This document shows, piece by piece, positions 10,566-22,489 of a stretch of 64,000 bases of DNA. Both the position numbers and the translations under genes were made by a program. The stretch is from Aphrocallistes beatrix (taxonomy: Eukaryota > Porifera > Hexactinellida > Sceptrulophora > Aphrocallistidae), in contig OY725489.1 of the NCBI GenBank assembly GCA_963281255.1, forward strand, positions 3,782,001 through 3,846,000. The letters run 5' to 3'. Positions within the stretch are counted from its first letter, which is position 1, and every line of letters starts with the position of its first letter. Below the pieces are notes generated by a model. It worked only from the letters and a program-made list of their open reading frames with translations, did no database searches and was not told the origin of the DNA.

Positions 10566-10985
10566 ACAAGCGCGCTTCGCTTGCTTGCGCTGCGCTGCAG
10601 GCGGGGACTTTGTGTCCTGCCTAGGGTCACATTGATTAATTATATGGGAGATGACATCTCTAAATACATCTGTCATACTGTTATATTCGATATCGCACGA
10701 AAAATCACAATTTGTCAATTTTCTAACATTTTTGATGATAGTTGTATCATAAAGTTTCTGGCTCTATCACCTAAAATGGCTAAGTTATGTCGAAAAAATG
10801 AAATTACTAATTATATAAAAGGTGACAATGACGTCATACGTAATTCCATGACGTCATACGTAATTCCATGATGACTCGACTTTTTCGTCTGAGCTCAGAA
10901 CTTAGTGGAGCCATGGCCAAAAGACTCCAACAGGCCAAAAATCAGCTTTCTGCTCCTGGCAGTTTCTTCAATCAATTCGTTACAT
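10566..10985 (-). mobile_element. H2 element, minus orientation, inserted in H1
   Basis: On the minus strand it reads from CAATTCGTTACATAC-complement through the TGACGTCAT blocks to the hairpin GCAAGCGAAGCGCGCTTGT. The phrase GACGTCATACGTAATTCCAT is duplicated in tandem at about 10832-10872. A TA-rich microsatellite lies at its head (10986-11019). Confidence 0.65.
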
Positions 10986-11021
10986 ACTTATATATATAGT
11001 ATGTATATATATATATATATA

Positions 11022-11498
11022 CAGTACCCGGACAAAAGTATTCGACCACCACAGAAACCTCCATATAAATAGCATTAAAGTGGGCATATTCATAAAGGAA
11101 TATGTACTCAAACCGTGAGAAATATTCCATTTTTTATTTCAAATTCGTAAATACACTTTCTAATTACTCATAATTGATAGCTTCAACTCAATTACTAACT
11201 CCCAAGTTAATAAATAACAATATTTGATACTTGATACTACTTGTCCCAAGTCACAGTCATTATATATGATGGCGATTGGTGACACAAAGTGGCAGAGGTT
11301 GACAATTTTTTACATAAGAATAAGTATTTGAGTTGAGATTCTGAATTACGAGTAATTAAAATGTGTAGCTTACGAATTTGAAATAATAAATAGTATTTTC
11401 TACTGTTTGAGGACATGTTCCTTTTTTTGAATAGTTCCAATTTAATACTATTTGTATGGAAGTTTTCGTGGTGGTTGAATACATTTGTCCGGGTAGTG
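11022..11498. mobile_element. Tc1/mariner-type MITE
   Basis: The inverted ends are CAGTACCCGGACAAAAGTAT and ATACATTTGTCCGGGTAGTG, with TA at 11020-11021 and 11499-11500. The subterminal sequence TCGACCACC is mirrored by GGTGGTTGA. A related right end lies at 42770-42882. No coding capacity. Confidence 0.85.
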
Positions 11499-12211
11499 TA
11501 TGTTTTAATAATAAGGATAGATAGATAGATAGATAGATAGATATTTATCCAGTTTTAATAAGAATGATTGTATACAACTATTTTGAGTCTATAATTTGAT
11601 TGTTGAAAGTTATTTTATGATCGAATTGATTAATCACTCACTGCATATAGCGCACTTTAATTGCTGTTAACGACATGGGCTGAAATTGGTTGATCCGGTA
11701 TAATAATCTTCAGTAATGACTTTGTGTATTCAAATTGACCTTACATTCAGGATTAGTTGACTTTATACGAAGTAAATTCTATTTATCGGATGAATGTAAC
11801 TGCATAAAAATGGCAATTCAGCATACTTCGTAGAGAACAAGAAAGCGACGTATTGTTTCTCTAATATCCAAGCACCCACTGAGTAACTCTCCAGATACGC
11901 AGTGTCTGCAAGCAAGTGAAGCGCGCTTGTATTTAACTAATCAGGGATCCAAGATGCCCTAGAGCAGTGATTTTCAAAGTGGGCTTAGAGTTACCTAGTG
12001 GGTGTTGGAAGTGTATTTGGGGCGGTATGCAGATAGGTGGCGCCAGGTTTTAGTAGCAAAGCATTTGACAAAGATCGAAGCATAAGTGATATCCCAGGAT
12101 TTTGTTGAGTTGATATACAGATTTGAGAAAAATCAATTGATCATTTTGTATATCAAATAAAATTTGTTTTTATTGTCAAATCAGAACATCAGAACAAATT
12201 GTACAATAATA

Positions 12212-12368
12212 CAGTGGTCTTCAAACTGGGGTACGCGAGCTCTCTTTGAGACGAGTCTGTTAAGTATGTTATATCTCATTCAACCATAATTTCTCCTTAC
12301 TTGGAGGTACGCGTAAAGTTCAAAAAATAGCCAGGGGGTACGCTGGGAAAAAAGTTTGAAGACCACTG
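12212..12368. mobile_element. hAT-type MITE, 157 bp
   Basis: The ends are CAGTGGTCTTCAAACTGGGG and AAAGTTTGAAGACCACTG, flanked by the perfect 8-bp duplication CAATAATA (12204-12211 and 12369-12376). Inner copies of GGTACGC are also inverted. The 8-bp duplication and CAGNGG end are hAT hallmarks. Confidence 0.9.
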
Positions 12369-12376
12369 CAATAATA

Positions 12377-13060
12377 GTTCCTACACTCGCTTATTCTCCC
12401 AAGTATGCTAGACAGATGTACCAAACATTTTGACCATTAGCTGCTCAAATTTCAATCTATAGCTATTCTTTGCCACTCATAGAGAAAAATTATATAAATT
12501 TATCTTACTGGTCGGGTATTAGGATCCTTAGATCAATTATAATTATCATAATATCAGGATTGTGAACTTTATTGTAGTTAGTGGGAGGATCTCTAACCAT
12601 TCTGAAATTTAGCATTTGGGACTCGGATCGGATCGGAGATTAAGTTTCGATCACTGCTGATCTACTTAGAAGGTCCAACTTTTGTCATATGAATGTGTAC
12701 TAATTAATACGTTCTAAAATTAATTAGTAAAATTTATCAAATTATCCATACAGAGGATAGAAGATTAAACAAATCACTTCAAAAGCTATATAATCTGAGC
12801 CCATCTTAGATCTAAACTTTACAAAAATGATCAGAATCGAATCATAGATATTCTTTGAATTTACGATTAGAATCGGAAAAGTAAATTATATTTTGATTTA
12901 GAACGCCATCCTTTTGAGGAATCCAAATGTATTTATATTTATTCTAATACTTTTCATCATTTAATCTACTAGGAAGTGTATGTGTTGCAAAATTTGTATA
13001 TACATGGGTAGTAGAAAAAATTATTCTTAAAATTGCTGCACCCTCCCAGCCATTATTTGT
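12377..13060. other. Non-coding stretch, no element recognised
   Basis: AT-rich sequence without a credible reading frame, terminal repeat or match to other repeats in the window that I could see. Confidence 0.5.
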
Positions 13061-13062
13061 AG

Positions 13063-13175
13063 GTGAGGCAGCTCTCCTCTACGACCAATTTGGCCAAGTT
13101 TATCCTTATGATATGGCACGTGGAAAGGCTTCGGGGGAGCATGGCTCATACCCATCCGGGTACAATACAGATTGA
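13063..13175 (+). CDS. Possible exon of an unknown gene
   Basis: A pyrimidine-containing stretch ends in TTATTTGTAG, a plausible 3' splice site. It is followed by an open frame of about 37 codons including LLYDQFGQVYPYDMARGK and a Gly/Ser/Tyr-rich tail before a TGA. Composition is less AT-rich than the surroundings. The sequence to 13275 keeps somewhat protein-like stretches in another frame. I recognise no family. It could equally be chance or a dead fragment. Confidence 0.2.
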
Positions 13176-13410
13176 TTGAAAATTTTAAAGCCACAATCAA
13201 AAGGTTTTTGGGAAATGGTTTCTTTGAGGATATGGCTGCTCAAGGTTGGTGTTTCCTTCCAGAACGTACTCCGTACTACAAGGTTTTCATTGTATTCTCC
13301 AGAATTTTTTTATGGAAACTGTTCCCGATGAGTTATCTGCAAAAATACACTTTTAGGGAGTTCAAGAAGCAAGAACAAAATGTTTTTCCCAAATCACCTA
13401 ATTTATAGAG

Positions 13411-14184
13411 GACATTCAAGTAAACTTCAATGGCTTATGCCTCTTTTACTCAATTATTTTTGCACGAAATCGTTGAATAAAGAAAATAATAAGAATATAA
13501 TTTTCAATTATAACCCAAATCATTTTTTCTTTCCAATTACGTTGCTACAATATTTAAGAGCAGATTTTCGTAAACAAAAATATTTTAACGTTTTTCTAAA
13601 GTTACAATATCGAAAATCTGTCTCAGTCATTTTTTTCTACGCGACGAGATCTTTCCAAAACCGTCGAGTATTTACTCTACGACCTTTGTAACTAGAGATT
13701 CCACCTTTGTAAAATTGATTTTTTGAGTGCCAAAAACATGCTACAAAGTAATTTTCTTCGGAAAGGCTTGATTTCTATTAGTTTTTACTGTGTCCTAGTA
13801 TTAAATAACATCTAAACATCTTAAATCAACAACTTATAGTAGTACTTAACTTCAGAATATGGTATATCAAATATTTTCACATCATGACACCTTCAAAAGT
13901 GTGAAAAAGTTGTCAATTATGAGTGGAGACCCAAAAATGACCATTTTCGATAGTATTCGCTGAAACTTCATATCTATTTCTTTATTTGACTATGCCAGAT
14001 CGTTAATATAATACTGAATTTGTACTCAGCACTAAATTTCCAGCAATTTCATTTATATAATGACCATATTTGGAGAATATTTTGGTTGCCATTTCCTAGC
14101 AACGGTCAGGAATTTGAAAAATTCATAGCCGATGCTAGGTACGATCAAAAAAAAATGTTTCCAAATATAGTCAATATATATATC
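13411..14184. other. Non-coding stretch, no element recognised
   Basis: AT-rich. Short frames are present but none looks like protein. No terminal repeats were identified. Confidence 0.45.
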
Positions 14185-14400
14185 AAATTGCTGGAAATCT
14201 AGTGCTGAGCATTAAAAAGATGATCTGGCACTGTTTAAAAGAAGTTATAGCTGTAGGACTTTTCGTATTTAAAATGTGTCGTTTTTAGAGCGAGACCAGG
14301 TGATACAAGTGGCTCAAAGTGGCAGAATATTGAGGCTGGAATTATAAAAATCGGAATTATTGTTTAGGAACCCCTATAAGGATCTAAAAATGATTTGTCA
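14185..14400. repeat. Dispersed repeat, second copy of the 2271-2520 block
   Basis: It shares TTGCTGGAAATCTAGTGCTG, TGTCGTTTTTAGAGCGA and CAAGTGGCTCAAAGTGGC with the first copy. No coding capacity. Confidence 0.65.
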
Positions 14401-14615
14401 CATTTTGTGTGACAAATTTCAAACCTCCATATAAAGTATATATCGACTAAATTTGGTGCAATGGAATTTACAAGAGCGAGTAGACCGACGTTACAAGCCG
14501 ATCATGACGACATATAGCCCAGGACTACGAGGATTCAAACCGAGAAATTTCAGATGTATGAAATCTTTTGCTAGTTTTGAGTTATTAGGGGTCCATGCCA
14601 CTTTTGTATGTTTAA

Positions 14616-15076
14616 TAGTGAACGACCGAAACCGAATTTCGGCCGAAATTGAAATTTTCCACCGAAATATCGAAACCGAATTTCGGTATTTCGGCCACAA
14701 TTTGCAAGACAATATATACTATTTTATATTTAATCAAGGTGCATAAACATAACTAATCACTAATTCATTAAGTACGTGTATGTAGATATATTGTGTAACT
14801 AGATTATATGATAGAAAGTATCATGTTTGTACGATGACACTGCACATGTTAATACAATACCATTGTACAAACATGAGTTCCCCATAGAAATGCAGCATAT
14901 GTATGGTTATCCAATTAAAGGCTATGTAGATTGTGTGTAGATTATATATTTATCACTCTTAGTAGTTATTCTTTCATTACTCAGAAATTCTGAGTCAGAA
15001 TTTAATCATGATTTCGGTGAAGTCACCGATACCGAAATTCGGCCGAAACCGAAACCGAAATTTCGGGCGTTCACTA
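14616..15076. mobile_element. hAT-type MITE with CCGAAA-rich ends
   Basis: The ends TAGTGAACGACCGAAACCGA and GAAATTTCGGGCGTTCACTA are inverted and flanked by the perfect 8-bp duplication ATGTTTAA (14608-14615, 15077-15084). The subterminal regions repeat CCGAAA/TTTCGG many times, a possible array of transposase binding words. It has no gene. Confidence 0.9.
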
Positions 15077-15239
15077 ATGTTTAAGCAATTTTTAAAATCT
15101 AGATATTTCCAGGGATCCTGAGTAATTCGGAAAATTCCCCTTTCAGGAAATCCTACTAAATGATCATGTAGAGTGTTGATTTATGTTTTTTTGATTAATA
15201 TAATATAGTAGAGCAAAACAAGGGGTTACTAGGAGGTTA

Positions 15240-15660
15240 CTAGGAGGGTTGAAATCTACACCCTTAAAAATCCCATGCCAACCATTAGAAGCTAGTTTCT
15301 AGCATATTTTTGAGATTTGTTTACTTAATGTATCTAGTGTCAACAAAGGTAAACCAAACATTTATCATATTGATCTGAAAATATCATACAATAGAACTCG
15401 GTTAGTGCGTACTTACAGATAGTACGTACTTTTTCACGTTTCACGGAACGGAAGGTGTAAAACTATACACATAACCTTCCTAATTGCAATACACTATAAT
15501 CAAATTGAGACATCTATATAAGTTTTTGCTTAGAAATATCAATAGCAATGACAGTATATATGGTGTCGTACAATGATTTCGATTGTGATTGTTCATCATT
15601 TGACACCTACATGCAGATTATCGTTCGTATCTCTACGACTTGCCAATTCTTAACGCTGCC
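15240..15660 (-). mobile_element. Degenerate H1 copy
   Basis: It holds one diverged 140-bp unit (AACCATTAGAAGCTAGTTTC), then the GTCGTACAATG block and TTTGACACCTACATGC, in the order of the 55-978 copy. The terminal 5' sequence is lost after CTTGCCAATTCTT. Confidence 0.6.
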
Positions 15661-16189
15661 GTTTACTATTCCATTATTTGTGTAGCACAATAAATTTTCT
15701 AGCGCTCGATTTTTATTATTCATCATAGAAAGATTAGAAAAGGGATGGTAAAGAGTTTACTATAAACTTGGGACTTAATATTCATCAGATTTATATTTAG
15801 GATGAATCAAATGATTTAAAATAAACACTCAAATACAATCGCTAAAAATTAATTTAGATCATTTATCCATTTTCCAACCACGAATGAAGAAAAAGTAAAA
15901 TATTTTCAGAAGTTATATGTTATTATCCATGGTCAAGAATGATTCGGATGTCATGTACATTCTGTAAATGAAAATAATTGAGAGACTGCCATACAAAAAC
16001 ATAGGCTCCTGAGACTGGTGGCAGGTCCAGCTGCAGACGGACCAATGTTTACCCCAAGTTACTTCATAGTCACACTAGTAGTGCAGTGTTTCTCAAACTA
16101 ATTTAGCACACCGCCCCCTCCCCTTACTCATGATCCGTAAGCCATCAACAGTGTAATTGTTATATTAAGATATCAAACATATCTTGTGG

Positions 16190-17460
16190 CTTTGCCAAAC
16201 CGTTTTTGGATCGCATTTCTAGTTTTTGAGTTACAGCGTCTCAAAGTCGTTTTTTTTTTTTTTTTCTAGCACATCTTAATGGTAGAGAATTTTTCACTCT
16301 GTGAATTGTTTTGAACATACCATTGGAGCAAATGCTTTCAAAATTGATTCATAGATAGTCTATCATATTTGCTATCGCATAGGACCAGAATAAAGTTAAA
16401 ATTACAAAAATCGTTGATTTTATACAGATTTGAAAAAAAAGTGCCAAAAATCGGCGAAAAAACCCCTTTTTTTTTGGTAAATCAGAAATAAAATCGTTAA
16501 AAGTTATAAGATATCGAAAATCTGGTGGTCCTACGTTTATCGCACAATGATAGTGAAGAACTAGTATGAATTTCAGCCTTATATCTCAAGCCAAATTTGA
16601 CATTTAATTATTTGAAGACAACTAATTTTTGAATTTTAATGTTTTGAGATATAAGGATTTAAAGTTAGCCGATTCAAAATAATGCACAATGTGTATTAAA
16701 TGACGACGAAATGCGTTAGTAGGTGTATAATATCATAGAACTACATTATTTTAACATATTTGGAGTGAAATTAATGATAAATATTGAAAAATCTTTTTAA
16801 AATGGCTAGATTTCGCTGAGTCCCGAAGTCCCGATTTTTTTCAAAAATTTGAGAATAATATTTCATGTTAGTTGATATAAAATGTTAAATCTATTCGTTT
16901 ATAGTGAAAGAGGGGCATCTCAAAAGTATATTAGGAAGTTAGAGCAAGAGTCTACGACTTTTAGTTTTCAAGTTAGTATTTTCTGATTTTGCTGCGTCAT
17001 CAAATGCTAATAAATTAAAAAATCAACATTCCTATGTATACGAAGCAATTATTATTAATGAATCCTGTATATTTAGCGGTATAAATGTATATTAGCCGTT
17101 AAGAGCTAAGAATTTGGGCATTTAGATCCTAGGATGAAGAGAAATGTCTTGTTTTCGCCGAAAAAAGGGGGGTTTTGTACAAATTTTGGAGATCCAAGGC
17201 CATAACTTCGACATTTTTTGAGGAAATTGAACCATTTTTTAAATATGCATTAATAGCAGCAATAGTAAGTTTTTCCTGGATAAAATAATCAAGTGACTCA
17301 TATTTCTTGATCAGGATCACCCTTTTTATATGGATTCAAAGTTCCCCATAGGATTTGTACAACAGTAAAAGCAATGATAGCTCGAGAAATATGTGTTTTT
17401 TGACAGAAGGTTCCTTGAGGAACCTCTATATTAGTATATTATTTAATGTAATTTTAAATA
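16190..17460. mobile_element. Diverged TTAA-element relative
   Basis: Blocks match the TTAA elements in order: CAAACCGTTTTTGGATCGCA, CTAGCACATCTTAATGGTAG, CATAGATAGTCTA, and AGTATATTAGGAAGTTAGAG, up to the region of TTTTTTGACAGAAGGTTCCT. Both terminal GGATACC ends are missing, and similarity is lower than among the three main copies, so this is an older subfamily or relic. Confidence 0.6.
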
Positions 17461-17469
17461 TCATGTATT

Positions 17470-17789
17470 TTATGGCACAGACATCAACCAATTCTGAAGT
17501 TTATCTAAATTTTAAATTATTTTGAGGTATTATTCGCAATGATTCGCATGATAACCTTTACTTTAGGTATTTTTCCAACGCTTTTATTGTGCTTATCCTA
17601 ATATTACCTAGTTTATTGAATCGGATTTTGGAAATGTATCAGATTAGCTTTCCCTAATTGTATCTAGGTAAATGCTTCTATCATCATGTACATTTCGGTT
17701 TATATCTAAACCTGTAATTGGTTTATAAATAAACCTGCAGCTGGAATTGGTTTATAAATAAACCTGTGAATTTTGGAATGGAAATCATA
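17470..17789. other. 3' flank of the Mutator-like gene, with short tandem repeat
   Basis: GGTTTATAAATAAACCTG, a near-palindrome, occurs twice in full and once in part between 17698 and 17768. It lies just downstream of the transposase stop codon (minus strand). No terminal inverted repeat partner was found on the far side of the gene. Confidence 0.5.
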
Positions 17790-20268
17790 TTATTTCTGTG
17801 GACACACTTCGCAAATCCATTGATTGCGGTCTTTTACTCTCGACTCATCCACGCAATAAAAATGCCACCATTTAGAGCACCTAACACATCTGAGCCAATC
17901 AACGCTCTCTTTACGACCAATCTGACGCTTATTGAGAACTGGGGGATATTCAAGGTCACACAAAAAGCACGTTTTGCCATCTTCACTAACGTCACTAGGA
18001 CTAGAAACATCCTCAACAGAGCTATGATACCCTGGAGACTCATCCGACGAGCTAAAAAGACTCCTCTTGGACCGAAGAGAAGAAACCGAAACGATATTCC
18101 TCCCTTCGCGTGCTGTTATCGATGTCTTTCCCCGAGTTACAACCTTCCTGGTTCCACGAAGAGATGTTCTAAGACCTCTCGAAGAGCTAGGACCAGAAGA
18201 TACTCCAACACTACCCTCTGAACCAAATGACGAACTTAGATAACTTGGCCCACCCTCTTTTTTCTGTAGATCTCTTTCACGATGTAACTTCATATTACGA
18301 AGTCGCCTCCTTCGTCGTTGGACATTGGTCCCGACCTGACGACTAGCATTCCTTCTACGTTCATTTTCGCGGTTCATTGCTTCAAAGTATATATTCCCAG
18401 AGGGATTCAATCCTAGCTCTGCCATGAGCTTATAAATAAAAGCTTCGCCTTCATTGAAAATCAGGATAGCAAACTTGACGCTGACACGAATTGACTGCGG
18501 AGACACGTACCGACTCTTGGGAATCAAACTCCAGATAGTATTATGGAGTGATTCATTGGCATTCTGATTCAAACCATGAGTGAGATGGCTGCAAAACTCG
18601 ATAGAAGCAAATAGTTGGAATGTCTCTTCAACTTTCGCGATGTCCAAGGCGGAAAAATTTGTAACAGCTGGGGGTGCGATTGAACCAGTAGTTTCGGCTA
18701 GTTTCCATCGGCACCAGGATGCTGACCCATCTGGACATTTATTATGATCTCCTGAGACGTGAGAAACTAAAATCCATAAGGCCTGTGAAATAGATTCTGC
18801 TGATTTACCCCGATTCTGGAAGACTACAGTCGAATAATTAGATGAAATATAATTTGCCTTGTCTTCTGTTAGGCGATGTTGTATGTATGTATGGTTTTTC
18901 GTGTTACTTTTTATCTTTTTTAAATGTTTTCCAAGTCGTTTTGTTACATGAGTGGTACACTCCTGCTTACTTACTCTGACAAATTGATAAGGATTCATAC
19001 TAGAGACAGCTTGGTATGCTTTAGAATCACCATCCCCGACAAAGATCGAATAGGCAAGACCGAGATCTAAAGACCGAGCCCAAATGCGTCGAGCTGCCTC
19101 TGGTTCCATTGCCTGCGAAGATCCCTCAAAATTCTTCATGCAACGAGGTCGGTGTAATTCAATCCACTGACTGTACTTCTCGGGTTCAGATTCTCGCTTT
19201 GCCGCTGACCATGATCCGCACTTCTCACAAAGCCGACTAAGAAGCTCGAAATCCAGAACCTTCTTCGACACTGTGGAAATAACAGATCCGAAGCCAATGT
19301 TGGAATAAAAGCCTCGAGTCTTCCAGGAACTGTCACAGCTAACGATAACATTGATCGCTTTAGACTCAGGAGATGGTTGTGCGTCTACTCGCGATCTCAA
19401 ATTCTGAGCTGCTGAGAGCATAGAGATATGGCATGCCTGGGTTCCAAGGGTATCCAAGCGTTCGATATATCGCGCAGGCATATGTCTAAGAGGTGGAGGC
19501 ATATCAAAGATGGTGGCGAGATCTCTCCAGGACATTCCAGTAGAGTGTACAGCGAGTACGGAACGCATAGTAACATCCGTCATTTCTCTGACTGGAAGGG
19601 AAACATTGACACATGTTTCGTTCCTTGGCTTCTCAAGAGGTTTGGAGGAAGGAAACTCTGAAACAACTAGGGGACAACGGCTACATTTCACAAAAAAACG
19701 CGTATTCCATCCATGTTCCCACGGATGTTCATAAAGTTCTAAGTGACCTCCGCAGTCCGAACATTTGAGACACGCGAAAACATCGGATAGAATGTTCATA
19801 TCAAGTAACCGCATTCCTCTAGGTCTATGTGCACCAACTGAAAAAGTGCGGTTGGAGGTTGGAAAATGGCATAACATTTGCGATTTAGTGGACTTTCTAG
19901 GCACTGATATATCGGATATATATCCTCTCCTAGGGAGTCGGTGTCCTACATTTATTATGTGGTCGTGATTCATCCAGTTTGACAGTCTTTTTGGGCAGGG
20001 TGTGTTGATTCCCACGAAAGGTCTTTCTAAATCGGCGCCCTTTTTTCGATGTTGGAGGAGATTGGTGGGAAGAAGCTGCTGTCTCCTGGGAAGATAACTC
20101 AAAATCAAAGAAATTCCTGGAAAGTCCAACTGTACTGGGTGTAGAGGTGGTGGGGGATTGAACAAGAGAATCTGAAGAGATTGAACCAGAATCGGCCCCA
20201 GAATTGGGGTCGCCAACATCCCAAATAACAAGGGAGGCATTGCTACTCGAAGAGGTGAAAGACATCAC
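17790..20268 (-). CDS. Mutator-like transposase with C-terminal PHD finger
   Basis: A cut-and-paste DDE transposase acting in the nucleus. The long open frame ends at 17790 and runs back to 20240 (816 codons). Using that numbering: a zinc-binding region near 155-190 (CLKCSDCGG, CSRCP); the RNase H-like core with CDSSWKTRG near 301 (first Asp), VGDGDSK near 400 (second Asp), CPDGSASWCRW near 520 and ANESLHNTIW near 563 (candidate Glu); a Ser/Arg-rich linker; a PHD finger near 758-812 (CFLC, CVRCSKWWHFYC, WICEVC). The first ~95 codons of this frame read poorly, while the overlapping frame 19930-20268 gives a Ser/Thr-rich then basic N terminus starting MSFTSSSS. I infer a one-base frameshift at about 19930-19980 with the true start near 20265. 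The rest is intact, unusual here. The same architecture recurs, decayed, at 26.6-31.2 kb. Confidence 0.85.
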
Positions 20269-20424
20269 TGGACTAACAGTATGCTAAAACTCTAATTATG
20301 TAAAAAGTATATTAGTAATTTCATAATAGATTTAGAATTCATAGAGTAAAACTTTTTATATTATAAAATATTTCATCATCTTTATCAAGTGGAGATATAT
20401 CTCTTTTTCAAGGGAAATGAGTAG

Positions 20425-20708
20425 AGAATCCATAGTATATACCACAAGTACAAACAATAAAACAATCATTACTAATTGATAACGTAACATTGAATATTTC
20501 TGGAGCAAAAATAAAAAAAATGGAATGAATGAGGTTCGATCCTGGTTACACATGTGTTACATGATAAGAATCCATAGTATATACCACTAGTACAAACAAT
20601 AAAACAATCATTACTAATTGATAACGTAACATTGAATATTTCTGGAGCAAAAAGAAAAAAAATGGAACGAATGAGGTTCGATCCTGGTTACACATGTATT
20701 ACATGATA
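20425..20708. repeat. Tandem duplication, two 142-bp units
   Basis: The units 20425-20566 and 20567-20708 are nearly identical (they start AGAATCCATAGTATATACCA and end ACATGATA), with few differences, so the duplication is recent. Each includes GGTTCGATCC, which equals an RNA polymerase III B-box, but no tRNA fold surrounds it. The pair sits just upstream of the Mutator-like gene. Confidence 0.9.
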
Positions 20709-20829
20709 GAAAATTACAACGCTCTAACAGACTAGGTTAAAAAGTCTAATATAATTTCAAATCATCTAAGTAATAATAAAAGCATCAAATAAACACTTTG
20801 AGACTAAAAGGGTGGAAAAAATTTATAAA

Positions 20830-21024
20830 AAAAAAAAATTAAAAAGTGACCGAAATTTTCAATTGTTAGGGAAGATATAGGGGGTAAAAATTTGGAAAAA
20901 CTTAATTATTATGAAATCATTCGAGTTCAGAGTGAAAACCTACCCTATGAAGTTACTTTTAAGACAATTAAAAAAAATTCGAGTTCCGGTCAAGAAAAAT
21001 CAAAAATTTCGAAGGCGGTATCCT
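20830..21024. mobile_element. Terminal remnant of a TTAA element
   Basis: It ends AAATTTCGAAGGCGGTATCC next to TTAA (21025-21028), matching the right end of the main copies. The sequence before it is too diverged to align confidently. Confidence 0.45.
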
Positions 21025-21029
21025 TAATC

Positions 21030-21146
21030 GTAGGAATATCAATTGACACCTACATGCCAATTTTTATACATCTACTTGGCAATTCTTTAATCAATTCGGA
21101 CAAACACACGAACAAAAAAAAATCCTAGCGTTTTAATATATAAGAT
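21030..21146 (-). mobile_element. H1 5'-terminal fragment
   Basis: On the minus strand it begins ATCTTATATATTAAAACGCT, with the TTTTTTGTTCGTGTGTTTGT run, then TCCGAATTGATTAAAGAATT and TTGGCATGTAGGTGTCAA. Only the first ~115 bp of the element are present. Confidence 0.7.
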
Positions 21147-21201
21147 ATTGTGATTATCATACGTGTTCCAATTACATGTATATTAAAATCACTGATTTTT
21201 T

Positions 21202-21481
21202 CAGTGGCAGTGCTAGCTCTCCGGGACTGATGGAGCTGAACTGGGCTTGAACTATTTTTGGTAGGGCTGAACGTGTAATTATAAAATTGCACAAAACAAT
21301 TTGATATTATTTCAATGGTGATTATTCGAAATTTGATTCTACAATCGTGATTATCGAAATTTGATGCTACACAATAATGAATTTTCAATAATAAAAGTTC
21401 ATGTTTTAAATATTTTTTCTAAAAGTTCCCTAGTCTGTCTCTTCTCTACCACACCAAGCCCCATCTCTAGCGCCGCCACTG
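21202..21481. mobile_element. hAT-type MITE, 280 bp
   Basis: The ends CAGTGGCAGTGCTAGCTC and TCTAGCGCCGCCACTG are inverted, with 8-bp flanks GATTTTTT / GATTTATT (one mismatch). The interior has the duplicated phrase CGAAATTTGATKCTACA. A fragment of the right end appears near 35810-35880 (CCTAGTCTGTGTCTTCTT). Confidence 0.8.
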
Positions 21482-21489
21482 GATTTATT

Positions 21490-22160
21490 TTTATTCAATG
21501 GTTCATCTAGGGTTTTGAAAAGGTCTATGACAGTAATTTGTTTGTAATATTTTCTGAAATGAGTTTGGTGGATACGCTTGCTTGAATTGCAATAAATTTA
21601 AAACTCCAAATATAATTAATTCTTTATTATTGAGAAACAAATTAAATATATTTGATCGTTTCACCGAAGTGAAACGATCGTTAGATTTCAATAAAGCAAT
21701 ATTTTATCCTGAATTATGCGAGATCCCGTGAAAAGTTCTGAATTTACTCCTCAAATTTTGAAAATATTCCCAAAACAAATTGTCAGCAAGCAGTCTCTGT
21801 AAACCGGATAAACAATATTTTATTCTACAAATATTAACTATGTAGGCGGTTACGTTTTATATCCACACCAATCGATACTATTATATGTTATGTAAACTCT
21901 GATTATCTGAATTCCTTTTAACACTACTGTACCAGATTGGGATAATCGAGGTTCACTGACATAATGAGCATTGAAGATATGGTATCAATCCAATTCATTA
22001 TGGTACACATTGGGGTCACCAATGATTATCTAAATATAAACCAACAATTACAGTTAGTTTAATGTAGAAAAGTAAGCGGACATGAGGTATAATAATTAGG
22101 AACAAACCACAAACTTAGATATCGTAATTGAAAATGTAATCATAAGCACAATGAAGTCAA
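21490..22160. other. Non-coding stretch, no element recognised
   Basis: A small inverted repeat GATCGTTTCACCGAAGTGAAACGATC lies at about 21655-21680. Otherwise I see no gene or element ends. Confidence 0.45.
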
Positions 22161-22280
22161 GGGGGGTCATTTTCCTATGGGGGTCACTTTCCTAGCAAGT
22201 AGCGTAGGAAAATGACACCCCAGAACATCCATGGTTCATGTTCAAGGAGGTAATTTTCCTACGGGGGGATCATTTTTCTA
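22161..22280. repeat. GGGGTCATTTTCCTA inverted and direct repeats
   Basis: GGGGTCATTTTCCTA (from 22163) is mirrored by TAGGAAAATGACACCCC (to 22221), with two further direct variants (GGGGTCACTTTCCTA, GGAGGTAATTTTCCTACGGG). It could be a miniature foldback unit or the edge of an unrecognised MITE. Confidence 0.55.
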
Positions 22281-22285
22281 TGCAA

Positions 22286-22480
22286 CAGTTCCCAACAGGT
22301 GGTCCGCGACTCCATGTGAGGCCGCAGGACTCAATGTATGGGGCCATTCGATCACTTACTAGGATTTTATCTGCAATAATACGTATCCATCATATAAAAT
22401 TGATAATCACTTTTTGGGCAATCAGTATCCCTGTAGGTCCAAATGGGGCCCTCTGGCGGCAAACGTTGGGAACCACCGCT
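22286..22480. mobile_element. hAT-like MITE fragment
   Basis: It begins CAGTTCCCAACAGGTGGTCC and ends GTTGGGAACCACCGCT, close to the common hAT end CAGNGGTTCCCAAC. No matching 8-bp flanks are visible, so one end is probably damaged. Confidence 0.5.
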
Positions 22481-22489
22481 TTGAATGCT

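Larger units (their letters stand above)
10441..11930 (+). mobile_element. H1 remnant interrupted by an H2 copy and a Tc1 MITE
   Basis: Positions 10441-10565 match 9650-9760 of the complete H1 copy. After the insertions the match continues from about 11545 (ATTTTGAGTCTATAATTTGATT) to the terminal AAGTGAAGCGCGCTTGT. A (GATA)n tract at about 11518-11543 marks the right junction. The 5' end is missing. Confidence 0.65.

Noticed and set aside
17766..18221. Open frame of 151 codons on the plus strand
   Set aside because: It is the antisense shadow of the Mutator-like transposase, whose catalytic motifs and PHD finger are on the minus strand.
20533..20542. GGTTCGATCC as part of a tRNA gene
   Set aside because: No acceptor stem, D-arm or anticodon arm can be drawn around it. 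Only the B-box-like word is present.
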